Source: Pimelobacter simplex
GTDB taxonomy: Bacteria > Actinomycetota > Actinomycetes > Propionibacteriales > Nocardioidaceae
Length of the DNA: 64,000 bases
Direction of reading: 5' to 3'
NCBI RefSeq assembly: GCF_900114845.1
Contig: NZ_FOUK01000001.1
Coordinates: 1,491,436 to 1,555,435 of the forward strand
In this document: positions 16,223 to 23,679 of the stretch, piece after piece
How the letters are laid out: every line of letters starts with the position of its first letter
Position numbering within the stretch: the stretch's first letter is position 1
Program-made: the position numbers and the translations under genes
The notes under the pieces: model-generated
Told to the model about the DNA's origin: nothing
The model's input: only the letters and a program-made list of their open reading frames with translations
The model's database searches: none

Positions 16223-17308
16223 ATGACCATGCAGATCACGACCACGCTCTCTGCGCACCCCACCGACGACGCCCGCCTGGCGGAGATCCTGGCGAACCCG
16301 GGGTTCGGGTCGCACTTCTCCGACCACATGTTCACCGTCGAGTGGACCCCGGAGCAGGGCTGGTACGACGCCCGCATCACGCCGTACGGCCCGATCACGC
16401 TCGACCCCGCGGCCGCCGTCCTGCACTACGCGCAGGAGACCTTCGAGGGGATGAAGGCCTACCGCCACGACGACGACTCGCTGTGGCTGTTCCGGCCCGA
16501 GGCCAACGCCGAGCGGATGATCCGCTCCAGCCACCGGCTCGCCCTGCCGGTCCTCGAGGTGCCCGACTTCCTCCAGGCCGTCGAGGAGCTCGTCAAGGCC
16601 GACGCCCGCTGGGTGCCCGGCAACCCCGACGGCGGCGAGAAGAGCCTGTACCTGCGCCCGTTCATGTTCGCCTCCGAGAAGTTCCTCGGGGTGCGCCCGG
16701 CCCAGCACGTCACCTTCATGGTGATCGCGAGCCCGGCCGGCGCCTACTTCAAGGGCGGCGTCAAGCCGGTCACGCTGTGGCTGACCGAGGAGTACACGCG
16801 CGCCGGGCGCGGCGGCATGGGCGCCGCCAAGACGGGCGGCAACTACGCCTCGTCGCTGGTCGCCCAGCAGGAGGCCTACGCCCAGGGCTGCGACCAGGTC
16901 GTCTTCCTCGACGCCCAGGAGGGCACCTACGTCGAGGAGCTCGGCGGGATGAACATGTACTTCGTGTTCGACGACGGCTCGATCGTCACGCCCGAGACCG
17001 GCACGATCCTCGAGGGCATCACGCGCTCCTCGATCATCGAGCTGGCCGGCAAGATGGGCCACCACGTCACCGAGCGGAAGTTCGGCATCGACGAGTGGCG
17101 CGAGGGCGTGGCCAGCGGCCGGATCACCGAGATCTTCGCCTGCGGCACCGCGGCGGTCGTCACCCCGGTCGGCGCGCTCAAGTGGGCCGGCGGCGAGACG
17201 CCGGCGCCCGCGAGCCAGGACCTGACCATGCGGATCCGGCAGGCGCTCGTCGACGTCCAGCTCGGCCGGGCCGATGACACCTTCGGCTGGATGCGCAAGA
17301 TCGACTGA
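16223..17308 (+). CDS. ilvE: Branched-chain amino acid aminotransferase
   Basis: A 361-residue fold-type IV PLP aminotransferase that catalyses the last step of Leu, Ile and Val synthesis with glutamate as amino donor. The PLP lysine is K203 in GAAKTGGNYASS. YVEELGGMNMYFV and the GTILEGITRSSI motif are typical. The length matches actinobacterial IlvE. The ATG at 16223 follows AGGA by about ten bases. It lies 75 bp downstream of leuB, so the two may be co-transcribed. Confidence 0.95.
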   Translation: MTMQITTTLSAHPTDDARLAEILANPGFGSHFSDHMFTVEWTPEQGWYDARITPYGPITLDPAAAVLHYAQETFEGMKAYRHDDDSLWLFRPEANAERMIRSSHRLALPVLEVPDFLQAVEELVKADARWVPGNPDGGEKSLYLRPFMFASEKFLGVRPAQHVTFMVIASPAGAYFKGGVKPVTLWLTEEYTRAGRGGMGAAKTGGNYASSLVAQQEAYAQGCDQVVFLDAQEGTYVEELGGMNMYFVFDDGSIVTPETGTILEGITRSSIIELAGKMGHHVTERKFGIDEWREGVASGRITEIFACGTAAVVTPVGALKWAGGETPAPASQDLTMRIRQALVDVQLGRADDTFGWMRKID

Positions 17309-17334
17309 GCCCACCTGCCTCGTAGGGTCGCGGC

Positions 17335-17613
17335 ATGGACTCCTACCTGGACGCGCGGATCGCCAAGCTCGAGGAGCACGTCAACTGGCTCTACCGGCAG
17401 GCCGGGCACACCCCGCCCTACTCGGTCCCGGCCGCGGGGGCAGCGGCGCCCGGGCCGCTGCGACCGTCGGAGGAGGTGCTGGCCTTCATCCGCGCCGACA
17501 AGGTGGTGCACGCGGTCAAGCAGTACCGGCGCGAGACGGGCGACGGGCTGCGCGAGGCCAATCGGGCGGTCGAGAGCTTCGTCGCCGAGTATCGCGCGGG
17601 CCGGCTGCGCTGA
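17335..17613 (+). CDS. Small protein with ribosomal L7/L12 C-terminal-like domain
   Basis: A 92-residue protein. Residues 1-25 form a helix (LDARIAKLEEHVNWLYRQAG), a Pro/Ala linker follows, and residues ~50-90 resemble the L7/L12 C-terminal domain (KVVHAVKQYRRETGDGLREA, like the IKAYRELTGLGLKEAK part of L12). It is not the real L12, which lies with rplJ. Such short proteins are common in actinomycetes and have no known role. TAGGGT ends six bases before the ATG, so the message is probably leaderless. Confidence 0.75.
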   Translation: MDSYLDARIAKLEEHVNWLYRQAGHTPPYSVPAAGAAAPGPLRPSEEVLAFIRADKVVHAVKQYRRETGDGLREANRAVESFVAEYRAGRLR

Positions 17614-18385
17614 GCGCCGGCGCGATCCGGGCCGCGATCTCGGCGGCGTGGGTGAGGGCCAGGCCGTGGTCGGCGCCCGCCACGACGACGTCCCCGGCGC
17701 CGGGGAACCACGCCCGGACCTGACGGCGCACGGCGGCCCACCACGGGCCGCTGCCGTCGGCGCCGACGTGGAGCACCGGGCAGCGCACCCGGGCCGCGTC
17801 GGCGTCCCCGAAGGACCAGGCCAGCAGCGCGGGGAGGTCGGCGTCGAGGAAGGTCGCGGCGTCCCGGCGCATCTGGTCGCGGGCGCCGGGGACCTGCGCG
17901 TCGAGCGCGGCCCACCACGCGGGCGTCCCGAGCATCGCCCAGAAGGCGTCGAGCGCAGCCTCCACCCCGGCCTCCCGGCGGACGGCGAGCAGCCCCTCCA
18001 CCGTCGCGACGAACTCGGCGCGCGCTGACGGAGCCAGCAGCGGCGGCGGCTCGACCAGCACCAGCCCGGCCACCCGCTCGGGGTGGTCGGCGGCGAGCTG
18101 GAGGGCGACCGCCCCCGAGTAGGAGTACCCGAGCACGTGCGCCCGCTCGTGGCCCCGCGCGTCGAGCAGCGCGAGGCAGTCGGCGACGTCGCCCGCGATC
18201 GAGGGGGACCCCGCGGCGGGTCCGCTGCCGGCGTACCCGCGCCGGTGCGGGACCAGCCGCTCGCAGCCGTCGAGGACCGGCTCGCGGGCGAGGGGGAGAA
18301 GCTCGTCGGCGGTGAGCCCGCTCTGGACGAGGAGCAGCGGCGGTGCCCCCGCACCCAGGCGGTGCACCTCGAGGGCCGAGCCCAT
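17516..18385 (-). CDS. Alpha/beta hydrolase
   Basis: A 289-residue hydrolase with a nucleophile elbow LGYSYSGAVAL, a catalytic-acid region near LHVGADGS and the late histidine in GADHGLAL. Start ATG 18385 (MGSALEVHRLGAG) is chosen; further in-frame ATGs upstream would run into the divergent gene. The conserved fold ends near EIAARIAPALSAA. The frame then goes on for about 30 Arg/Pro-rich residues that overlap the convergent L7/L12-like gene by 98 bp. This tail probably results from loss of an earlier stop. Substrate unknown. Confidence 0.8.
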   Translation of the reverse strand: MGSALEVHRLGAGAPPLLLVQSGLTADELLPLAREPVLDGCERLVPHRRGYAGSGPAAGSPSIAGDVADCLALLDARGHERAHVLGYSYSGAVALQLAADHPERVAGLVLVEPPPLLAPSARAEFVATVEGLLAVRREAGVEAALDAFWAMLGTPAWWAALDAQVPGARDQMRRDAATFLDADLPALLAWSFGDADAARVRCPVLHVGADGSGPWWAAVRRQVRAWFPGAGDVVVAGADHGLALTHAAEIAARIAPALSAAGPRDTRRRSSRPPDWPRAARRPSRAGTA

Positions 18386-18413
18386 GGTCCATGGTGGCAC
18401 GCATACTGGCCCC

Positions 18414-18815
18414 ATGGTGCACCCCATCATGTTCTCCGACGACGATCCCGGCCTCGCCGAGCTGCGCGGGATCTGCCTGGCCCTCCCCGGAGCGGAGGAG
18501 AAGGTCAGCCACGGCCGGCCGACCTTCCGGGCGGGCAGGATCTTCGCGGCCTTCGGCGGGAGCGAGAAGATCCGGCCGGGGGAGCACCGGAGGGTGCCGA
18601 GCGCCTTCATCTTCACGCCCGACGACGTCGACCTGCCGGCCATCGACGACGACCCGCGGTTCTTCGTCCCCGCCTACTACGGCCCGTACGGCGGCCGCGC
18701 GATCGACCTCGCCGGCCCCGGCGTCGACTGGGCCGAGATCGCGGAGCTGGCCGACGCGTCGTACCGCCGCGTGGCGCCGAAGCGCCTCATCGCCGAGCTC
18801 GATGCCCGCAGGTAA
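18414..18815 (+). CDS. MmcQ/YjbR-family protein
   Basis: A 133-residue protein of the YjbR/MmcQ fold: LRGICLALPGAEEKVSHGRP at residues ~16-35, FRAGRIFAAFGG, and the C-terminal LADASYRRVAPKRLIAEL. Members have a double-wing DNA-binding-like fold and unknown function. CATACT ends six bases before the ATG, pointing to a leaderless transcript. It is divergent from the hydrolase and ends 9 bp before the kinase gene. Confidence 0.85.
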   Translation: MVHPIMFSDDDPGLAELRGICLALPGAEEKVSHGRPTFRAGRIFAAFGGSEKIRPGEHRRVPSAFIFTPDDVDLPAIDDDPRFFVPAYYGPYGGRAIDLAGPGVDWAEIAELADASYRRVAPKRLIAELDARR

Positions 18816-18824
18816 TCTCAGGGC

Positions 18825-20567
18825 GTGACGACCCGACCCGACAGCGGCGTGCCCACCCAGGTGGGCGCCTACCTGCTGCTCACCAAGCTCGGTGAGGGCG
18901 GCATGGGCATCGTCCACCTCGCCCAGGGTCCCGACGGGCGCCGGGTCGCGCTCAAGGTGCTGCGCCACCAGATCGTCGGGGACGACGAGGCGCGCGGCCG
19001 GCTCGCGCGCGAGGTGAGCTCGCTGACCCGGGTCCGCAGCCCCTGGGTCGCCGAGATGCTCGCCGCCGACCCGTGGGCCGACGTGCCCTACGTCGTCACC
19101 CGCTACGTCCCCGGCCTCTCGCTGCACGACCACGTCGCCGCCGAGGGCCCGGTCGTCGGCAGCGACCTGCACTGGCTGGCCGGCTGCCTGGCCGAGGGGC
19201 TCGCCGCGGTGCACGCGGTCGGCGTCCTGCACCGCGACGTCAAGCCCGGCAACGTCCTCATGGAGGGGCGCACGCCGATCCTCATCGACTTCGGCCTGGC
19301 CCGCGTCGCCGACGACATCCGGCTCACCCAGACCGGCTGGCTGCTCGGCACGCCGGGCTACCTCGCCCCCGAGATCCTGTACGGCGACGAGGCGACCCCC
19401 GCCGCCGACGTCCACGCCTGGGCGGCGACGGTCGCCTACGCCGCGAGCGGGCGCGCGCCCTACGGCCGCGGGCCGGCGATGGCCGTGATGGACCGGACGC
19501 GTCGGGGCGAGCACGACCTGTCCGGGATCGAGCGCCCGCTGGCCGACGTCCTTGCGGCCGCGCTCCACCCGGACCCGCTGGCGCGCCCCCTGCTCGACGA
19601 GATCCTCGCCTGGCTGCGCCCGCTGAGCACCCGGCCCGAGCTGCCGCGAGTGGCGCCCCCGGGCGGGCTGTTCGCGCCGCCCCTCGAGGCTCCGGACCCG
19701 GCCGACGAGCCCGACGACTTCACGCTGCCGCTCGCGCTCGCCGCCCAGGCCGGCGCGGCGCCGGGCCCGGCCGCACCGGTCAGCGTCGCGCCGCCGACGC
19801 CGGTGCTGACGCCGCCGACCGTGCCGGGACCGGCGTACCCGCCCCCGGCTCCCGCAGCGCCGGTAGCGCCGGTAGCGCCGGCCGCGCCCGCAGCGCCCGC
19901 CACCGTCGCGCCCGGCGACGCGGTCACCCGGATGGAGCGCGAGTTCGACGAGGCCTGGGGCGACCAGGCCGGCGACCCCGGCGACCCGTTCGCGCCGCAG
20001 CCCCGCCCGCCCCTGGGCGAGCGGCTGCGCCGCTGGACCGCCATCGGCTCCGGCGCGCTCGCACTCGGCGCCGGATTCGCGGCCGCGCCGTGGGTGGCGC
20101 TCGCGCTCGTGGTGCTCGCCGTGTGGCTGCTCCGCGCAGGCTCTCTCGCCGCGTCGGCGGTCGCCCAGCGCCGTACCGTCCGCGGGGTCAAGTGGTACGA
20201 CGGCCTGCGCTGGGCCTTCTCCAGCCCCTGGCACGGGCTGCGCGCGGTCACCGGCACGGTCGTCCTCGTCTCGTGGAGCGCCGGCCTCGGCCTGGCCGCC
20301 GGCCTGCTCGGCTACGCCGTCCAGCTCGACGTGCCGTCCACCCTCCTCGCCTGCGGCGCGACCGTCGGCGTGGCGCTGTGGTCGGGACCGGGCGGCAGTC
20401 GGTTCCGCGGCCCGGTCGCCCGGGCACTCTTCCCGCTGTGCCGCCGGCCGCTGCCCTGGGTGCTGACCTGCGCGGTGCTGCTCGGGATCGCCGCGCTGCT
20501 CGCGGCCCTGGTCGCCGGCAACGACGTCTCCTGGGTGCCCTGGACCGGCGGCCCGTTCGGACTCTGA
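18825..20567 (+). CDS. Membrane Ser/Thr protein kinase (Hanks type) with multi-pass C-terminus
   Basis: A 580-residue protein from GTG 18825. The kinase domain (~14-275) has a Gly-rich loop GEGGMG, K44, HRDVKPGN with D138, DFGLA and APE. All catalytic residues are present. A long Pro/Ala linker (~290-370) leads to a basic segment and four hydrophobic segments (~400-575). There are no PASTA repeats and no outside sensor domain. Usual actinobacterial kinases of this type have a single membrane helix, so the multi-pass tail is unusual. TAATCT six bases before the GTG suggests a leaderless message. Confidence 0.9.
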   Translation: MTTRPDSGVPTQVGAYLLLTKLGEGGMGIVHLAQGPDGRRVALKVLRHQIVGDDEARGRLAREVSSLTRVRSPWVAEMLAADPWADVPYVVTRYVPGLSLHDHVAAEGPVVGSDLHWLAGCLAEGLAAVHAVGVLHRDVKPGNVLMEGRTPILIDFGLARVADDIRLTQTGWLLGTPGYLAPEILYGDEATPAADVHAWAATVAYAASGRAPYGRGPAMAVMDRTRRGEHDLSGIERPLADVLAAALHPDPLARPLLDEILAWLRPLSTRPELPRVAPPGGLFAPPLEAPDPADEPDDFTLPLALAAQAGAAPGPAAPVSVAPPTPVLTPPTVPGPAYPPPAPAAPVAPVAPAAPAAPATVAPGDAVTRMEREFDEAWGDQAGDPGDPFAPQPRPPLGERLRRWTAIGSGALALGAGFAAAPWVALALVVLAVWLLRAGSLAASAVAQRRTVRGVKWYDGLRWAFSSPWHGLRAVTGTVVLVSWSAGLGLAAGLLGYAVQLDVPSTLLACGATVGVALWSGPGGSRFRGPVARALFPLCRRPLPWVLTCAVLLGIAALLAALVAGNDVSWVPWTGGPFGL

Positions 20568-20604
20568 GATCACCGTCTCACCGATCCGTGGCAGACTAGG
20601 GCCC

Positions 20605-20634
20605 GTGACCACCTTCATCACGATCATTACCTAG
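20605..20634 (+). CDS. Threonine/isoleucine leader peptide for cimA
   Basis: A nine-codon frame from GTG 20605 reading MTTFITIIT then TAG. Seven of the nine residues are Thr or Ile. CAGACT lies seven bases before the GTG, so the leader is likely translated from a leaderless RNA. Directly after the stop come a GC hairpin and a terminator, then the citramalate synthase gene of isoleucine synthesis. The composition, position and terminator together make an attenuator nearly certain. Confidence 0.85.
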   Translation: MTTFITIIT

Positions 20635-20690
20635 CGCGTCCGACCACCGTCGGACGCGCCAGCCTCTCGTTGTCGGGAGGCTTTTGTTTT
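20634..20690 (+). terminator. Attenuator: antiterminator-type stem and Rho-independent terminator before cimA
   Basis: GCGCGTCCGAC (20634-20644) pairs perfectly with GTCGGACGCGC (20649-20659) around a CACC loop, starting on the last base of the leader stop codon. Next, AGCCTC (20661-20666) pairs with GAGGCT (20677-20682), followed by TTTGTTTT (20683-20690). T-rich terminators are rare in this window, which makes this one stand out. Stalling at Thr/Ile codons would disturb the first stem. Confidence 0.8.
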
Positions 20691-20720
20691 GCCCAGGTGA
20701 CGCACCAGCGAGAGATCACG

Positions 20721-22328
20721 ATGACCCAGCAGCTCGACCTCCACGGCTCCTTCCACGTCTACGACACGACGCTGCGCGACGGCGCCCAGCAGGAGGGGCT
20801 CAACCTCTCGGTCGCCGACAAGCTGACGATCGCGCGCCAGCTCGACGGGCTCGGGGTGGGCTACATCGAGGGCGGCTGGCCGGGCTCGAACCCCAAGGAC
20901 ACCGAGTTCTTCCGGCGCGCGGCGCTCGAGCTGGACCTCCAGCACGCGCGGCTCGCCGCCTTCGGCTCGACCCGCCGGGCCGGCGTCAAGGCCGCCGACG
21001 ACCCGCTCGTCGCGGCCCTGCGCGACAGCGGCGCGGGCGTCGTCACGCTCGTCGCGAAGTCCCACGTCGGGCACGTCGAGAAGGCGCTGCGCACCACGCT
21101 CGACGAGAACCTCGCGATGATCCGCGACACGGTCTCCCACCTGCGCGCCGAGGGGCAGCAGGTCTTCCTCGACGCCGAGCACTTCTTCGACGGCTACCGC
21201 CTCGACCGGTCCTACGCGCTCGAGGTCCTCCGCACGGCGTACGACGCGGGCGCCGACGTCATCGCGCTGTGCGACACCAACGGCGGCATGCTGCCGGGCT
21301 GGGTCTCCGACGTCGTCCACGACGTCATCGAGGCGGCCCAGGTCCGGGTCGGCATCCACTGCCACAACGACACCGGCTGCGCCGTGGCCAACACGCTCGC
21401 CGCCGTCGACGCCGGCGCGACGCACGTCCAGGGCTGCATCAACGGCTACGGCGAGCGCACCGGCAACGCCGACCTCGTCAACGTCGTCGCCAACCTCGAG
21501 CTCAAGCTCGACAAGCAGGTGCTCCCGCCCGGCCTCCTCTCCGAGGCCACCCGGATCGCCCACGCCGTCGCCGAGGTCACCAACGTCCCGCCCGCCTCGC
21601 GCCAGCCGTACGTCGGCACCTCGGCCTTCGCCCACAAGGCCGGCCTGCACGCGAGCGCGATCAAGGTCGACCCCGACCTCTACCAGCACATGGACCCCGC
21701 GGGCGTCGGCAACGACATGCGCCTGCTCGTCTCCGACATGGCCGGGCGCGCCACCATCGAGCTCAAGGGCCGCGAGCTCGGCTTCGACCTGTCCGACTCC
21801 CCGGAGCTCGTCACCCGGGTGACCCAGCGGGTCAAGGAGCTCGAGTCGCAGGGCTACACCTTCGAGGCCGCGGACGCCTCGTTCGAGCTGCTGCTGGTCG
21901 AGGAGGCCGAGGGCCGGCGGCCGTCGTACTTCGAGGTGGAGAGCTGGCGGGTCATCACCGAGACGCTCACCCACGCCCAGCCGGGGGAGGAGGCGGTCTC
22001 CGAGGCGACCGTGAAGCTCCAGGCGGCCGGCGTCCGCTATGTCGTCACCGGCGAGGGCAACGGCCCGGTCAACGCGCTCGACCAGGCGCTGCGCTCGGCG
22101 ATCGTGCAGGCCTACCCGGAGATCGCGAAGTTCGAGCTGATCGACTTCAAGGTCCGCATCCTCGACCAGGGCCACGGCACCGACGCCATCACCCGGGTGC
22201 TCATCGAGACCACCGACGGCGCCACGCAGTGGGTCACCGTCGGCGTCGGCGCGAACGTGATCGAGGCGTCGTGGGAGGCGCTCGTCGACGGGCTCACCTA
22301 CGGTCTGCTGCGGCACCACCGGGACTGA
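20721..22328 (+). CDS. cimA: (R)-citramalate synthase
   Basis: A 535-residue enzyme of the HMGL/isopropylmalate synthase family. It condenses pyruvate and acetyl-CoA to citramalate, giving 2-oxobutyrate for isoleucine without threonine deaminase. The N-terminal barrel has YDTTLRDGAQQEG and the metal motif HCHND. The C-terminal part is the LeuA-type regulatory domain (~400-530), where isoleucine feedback is usual. The length and GGWPGSNPKD fit the CimA type and not LeuA. It is controlled by the Thr/Ile attenuator upstream. The 3' end overlaps the convergent tetR gene by 35 bp. Confidence 0.92.
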   Translation: MTQQLDLHGSFHVYDTTLRDGAQQEGLNLSVADKLTIARQLDGLGVGYIEGGWPGSNPKDTEFFRRAALELDLQHARLAAFGSTRRAGVKAADDPLVAALRDSGAGVVTLVAKSHVGHVEKALRTTLDENLAMIRDTVSHLRAEGQQVFLDAEHFFDGYRLDRSYALEVLRTAYDAGADVIALCDTNGGMLPGWVSDVVHDVIEAAQVRVGIHCHNDTGCAVANTLAAVDAGATHVQGCINGYGERTGNADLVNVVANLELKLDKQVLPPGLLSEATRIAHAVAEVTNVPPASRQPYVGTSAFAHKAGLHASAIKVDPDLYQHMDPAGVGNDMRLLVSDMAGRATIELKGRELGFDLSDSPELVTRVTQRVKELESQGYTFEAADASFELLLVEEAEGRRPSYFEVESWRVITETLTHAQPGEEAVSEATVKLQAAGVRYVVTGEGNGPVNALDQALRSAIVQAYPEIAKFELIDFKVRILDQGHGTDAITRVLIETTDGATQWVTVGVGANVIEASWEALVDGLTYGLLRHHRD

Positions 22329-22923
22329 TCGGCGGACCGACGACCCGGCGCACCAGCGACTCCCAGCCCGCGAGCACCCGCTCCTCGCTCATCCCGCTCG
22401 GTCCCATCTGCTGGCGCAGGACCGAGATGTTGAGCGGCGCGATGAGCGCGCCCGCCAGGTAGTCGAGGTCACCCGGGGTGCCCAGCTCGGTGAGCAGCAG
22501 CCGGACGTGGAGGGTGGCGAAGCCGAGGACAGCGTGGTTCTCGCCCCAGGTGCGGCCGGCCGCCTCGATCAGGGCGGCCTGCTCGAGGTGCAGGCGCATC
22601 CGGGAGGCACCGAAGGCGAGCAGCCGGTCGAGCGCCGGCGCCCCCGGCCCGAGCGGCGGCGGGCCGCTGATCACGCCGGCCTGCCAGACCCGCTCGCGGT
22701 GGTCGAGCAGGGAGGCCATCAGGCCCTCGCGGCTGCCGAAGCGCCGGAAGACCGTGCCCTTGCCCACGCCGGCGCGGGCCGCGACGGCGTCCATGGTGAT
22801 GCCCGCGACGCTGCAGCCCTCGATCAGCTCGGTCGCCGCCTGGAGCAGTGCCTCGCGGTTGCGCGCCGCGTCGGCGCGCTCGGCGGGCGGCGCGCCGGTC
22901 AGCAGCGGCAGGGGCTTAGACAT
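22294..22923 (-). CDS. TetR-family regulator
   Basis: A 209-residue protein with a TetR HTH at residues ~18-65 (GITMDAVAARAGVGKGTVFR then RFGSREGLMASL) and a variable ligand-binding part. It is divergent from an FMN reductase gene. The gap holds two strong palindromes, one overlapping the -35 region of its own promoter (minus-strand TACAGT at 22933-22938). It probably represses itself and the reductase. Ligand unknown, perhaps a quinone or aromatic compound given the neighbour. Confidence 0.9.
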   Translation of the reverse strand: MSKPLPLLTGAPPAERADAARNREALLQAATELIEGCSVAGITMDAVAARAGVGKGTVFRRFGSREGLMASLLDHRERVWQAGVISGPPPLGPGAPALDRLLAFGASRMRLHLEQAALIEAAGRTWGENHAVLGFATLHVRLLLTELGTPGDLDYLAGALIAPLNISVLRQQMGPSGMSEERVLAGWESLVRRVVGPPISPGGAAADRR

Positions 22924-22957
22924 GGTTCGCCAACTGTAGGTGGGGGTGCCGACACCG

Positions 22958-22993
22958 GCGGCAGTTTCACCGCCTAGGCGGTGAAACTGCCGC
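22958..22993. promoter_or_regulatory. 36-bp perfect palindrome in the tetR/FMN-reductase gap
   Basis: The half-site GCGGCAGTTTCACCGCCT is followed directly by its exact complement, centred on CTAG at 22975/22976. It overlaps the -35 region of the tetR promoter. The length and zero mismatches exceed a normal TetR operator (about 15-20 bp). It may be an operator or an intergenic palindromic repeat that can extrude a cruciform. Confidence 0.65.
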
Positions 22994-23050
22994 GTTGCTG
23001 CCGCCGCCTCGCCGCCCTGGGCCGAAAGGAAAATCCGCCACCCCGGAATA

Positions 23051-23072
23051 GAAGCGGACCATGGTCCGTTTC
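23051..23072. promoter_or_regulatory. Candidate TetR operator before the FMN reductase gene
   Basis: CGGACCATGGTCCG (23055-23068) is a perfect palindrome, extended by GAA/TTC on the outside to 22 bp with one mismatched pair. It ends seven bases before the ATG at 23080. Size and form fit a TetR-dimer operator, more typical than the 36-bp palindrome nearby. Confidence 0.6.
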
Positions 23073-23079
23073 GCCCATC

Positions 23080-23637
23080 ATGACTGAGACCACCACCACC
23101 CGCGTCGCCGTCCTCGTCGGAAGCCTCCGGGCCGACTCGCTCAACCGGAAGCTGGCCGAGATCCTCCGCGACGAGGCTCCCGCCGGCGTGACCCTCGACA
23201 TCATCGAGGGCCTCGACCAGGTCCCGTTCTACAACGAGGACATCGACGGCGATGACGCTCCCGCCACCGCCGTCGCCCTGCGCGAGCGCGTCCAGGGCGC
23301 CGACCGCGTCCTCGCCGTCACGCCCGAGTACAACGGCACCATGCCCGCCGTCCTCAACAACGCCATCGACTGGCTCTCGCGCCCGTACGGCGCCGGCGCC
23401 GTCGTGGGCAAGCCCTTCGGCGTCATCGGCGCCACCCCCACGCCGTACGGCGGCAAGTGGGCGCACGGCGACACCGCCCGCTCGGCCGGCATCGCCGGTG
23501 CGATCGTGGTCGAGGACGTCACCGTGTCGCAGTCCGCGATCGACGTCGACCCCACCACCGACGCCGACGTCCGGGCCAAGCTGCTCGACGCCCTGACCCG
23601 CCTCACCGAGTTCACCCCCGAGGTCTCGGCGGCTTGA
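23080..23637 (+). CDS. NAD(P)H-dependent FMN reductase
   Basis: A 185-residue flavodoxin-like protein of the NADPH-dependent FMN reductase family. The phosphate-binding loop VGSLRADSLNRK lies at residues ~13-24, and TPEYNGTMPAVLNNAIDWLS is the signature of the ArsH/ChrR/YieF-type group. It should reduce FMN, quinones or azo compounds in the cytoplasm. It is divergent from a TetR regulator and behind two palindromes, so expression is probably induced by a toxic electrophile. Confidence 0.9.
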   Translation: MTETTTTRVAVLVGSLRADSLNRKLAEILRDEAPAGVTLDIIEGLDQVPFYNEDIDGDDAPATAVALRERVQGADRVLAVTPEYNGTMPAVLNNAIDWLSRPYGAGAVVGKPFGVIGATPTPYGGKWAHGDTARSAGIAGAIVVEDVTVSQSAIDVDPTTDADVRAKLLDALTRLTEFTPEVSAA

Positions 23638-23679
23638 TCCGTCGGCTGGCCGGCCGGTGCCGCGGCGCCGGCCGGCCGG

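Noticed and set aside
17418..20627. A minus-strand open frame of over 1,000 codons antisense to the kinase and YjbR genes
   Set aside because: It is a mirror of the high-GC codon pattern of the plus-strand genes. The translation is low-complexity Arg/Gly/Val-rich with no fold, while the plus-strand genes carry clear kinase and YjbR motifs.
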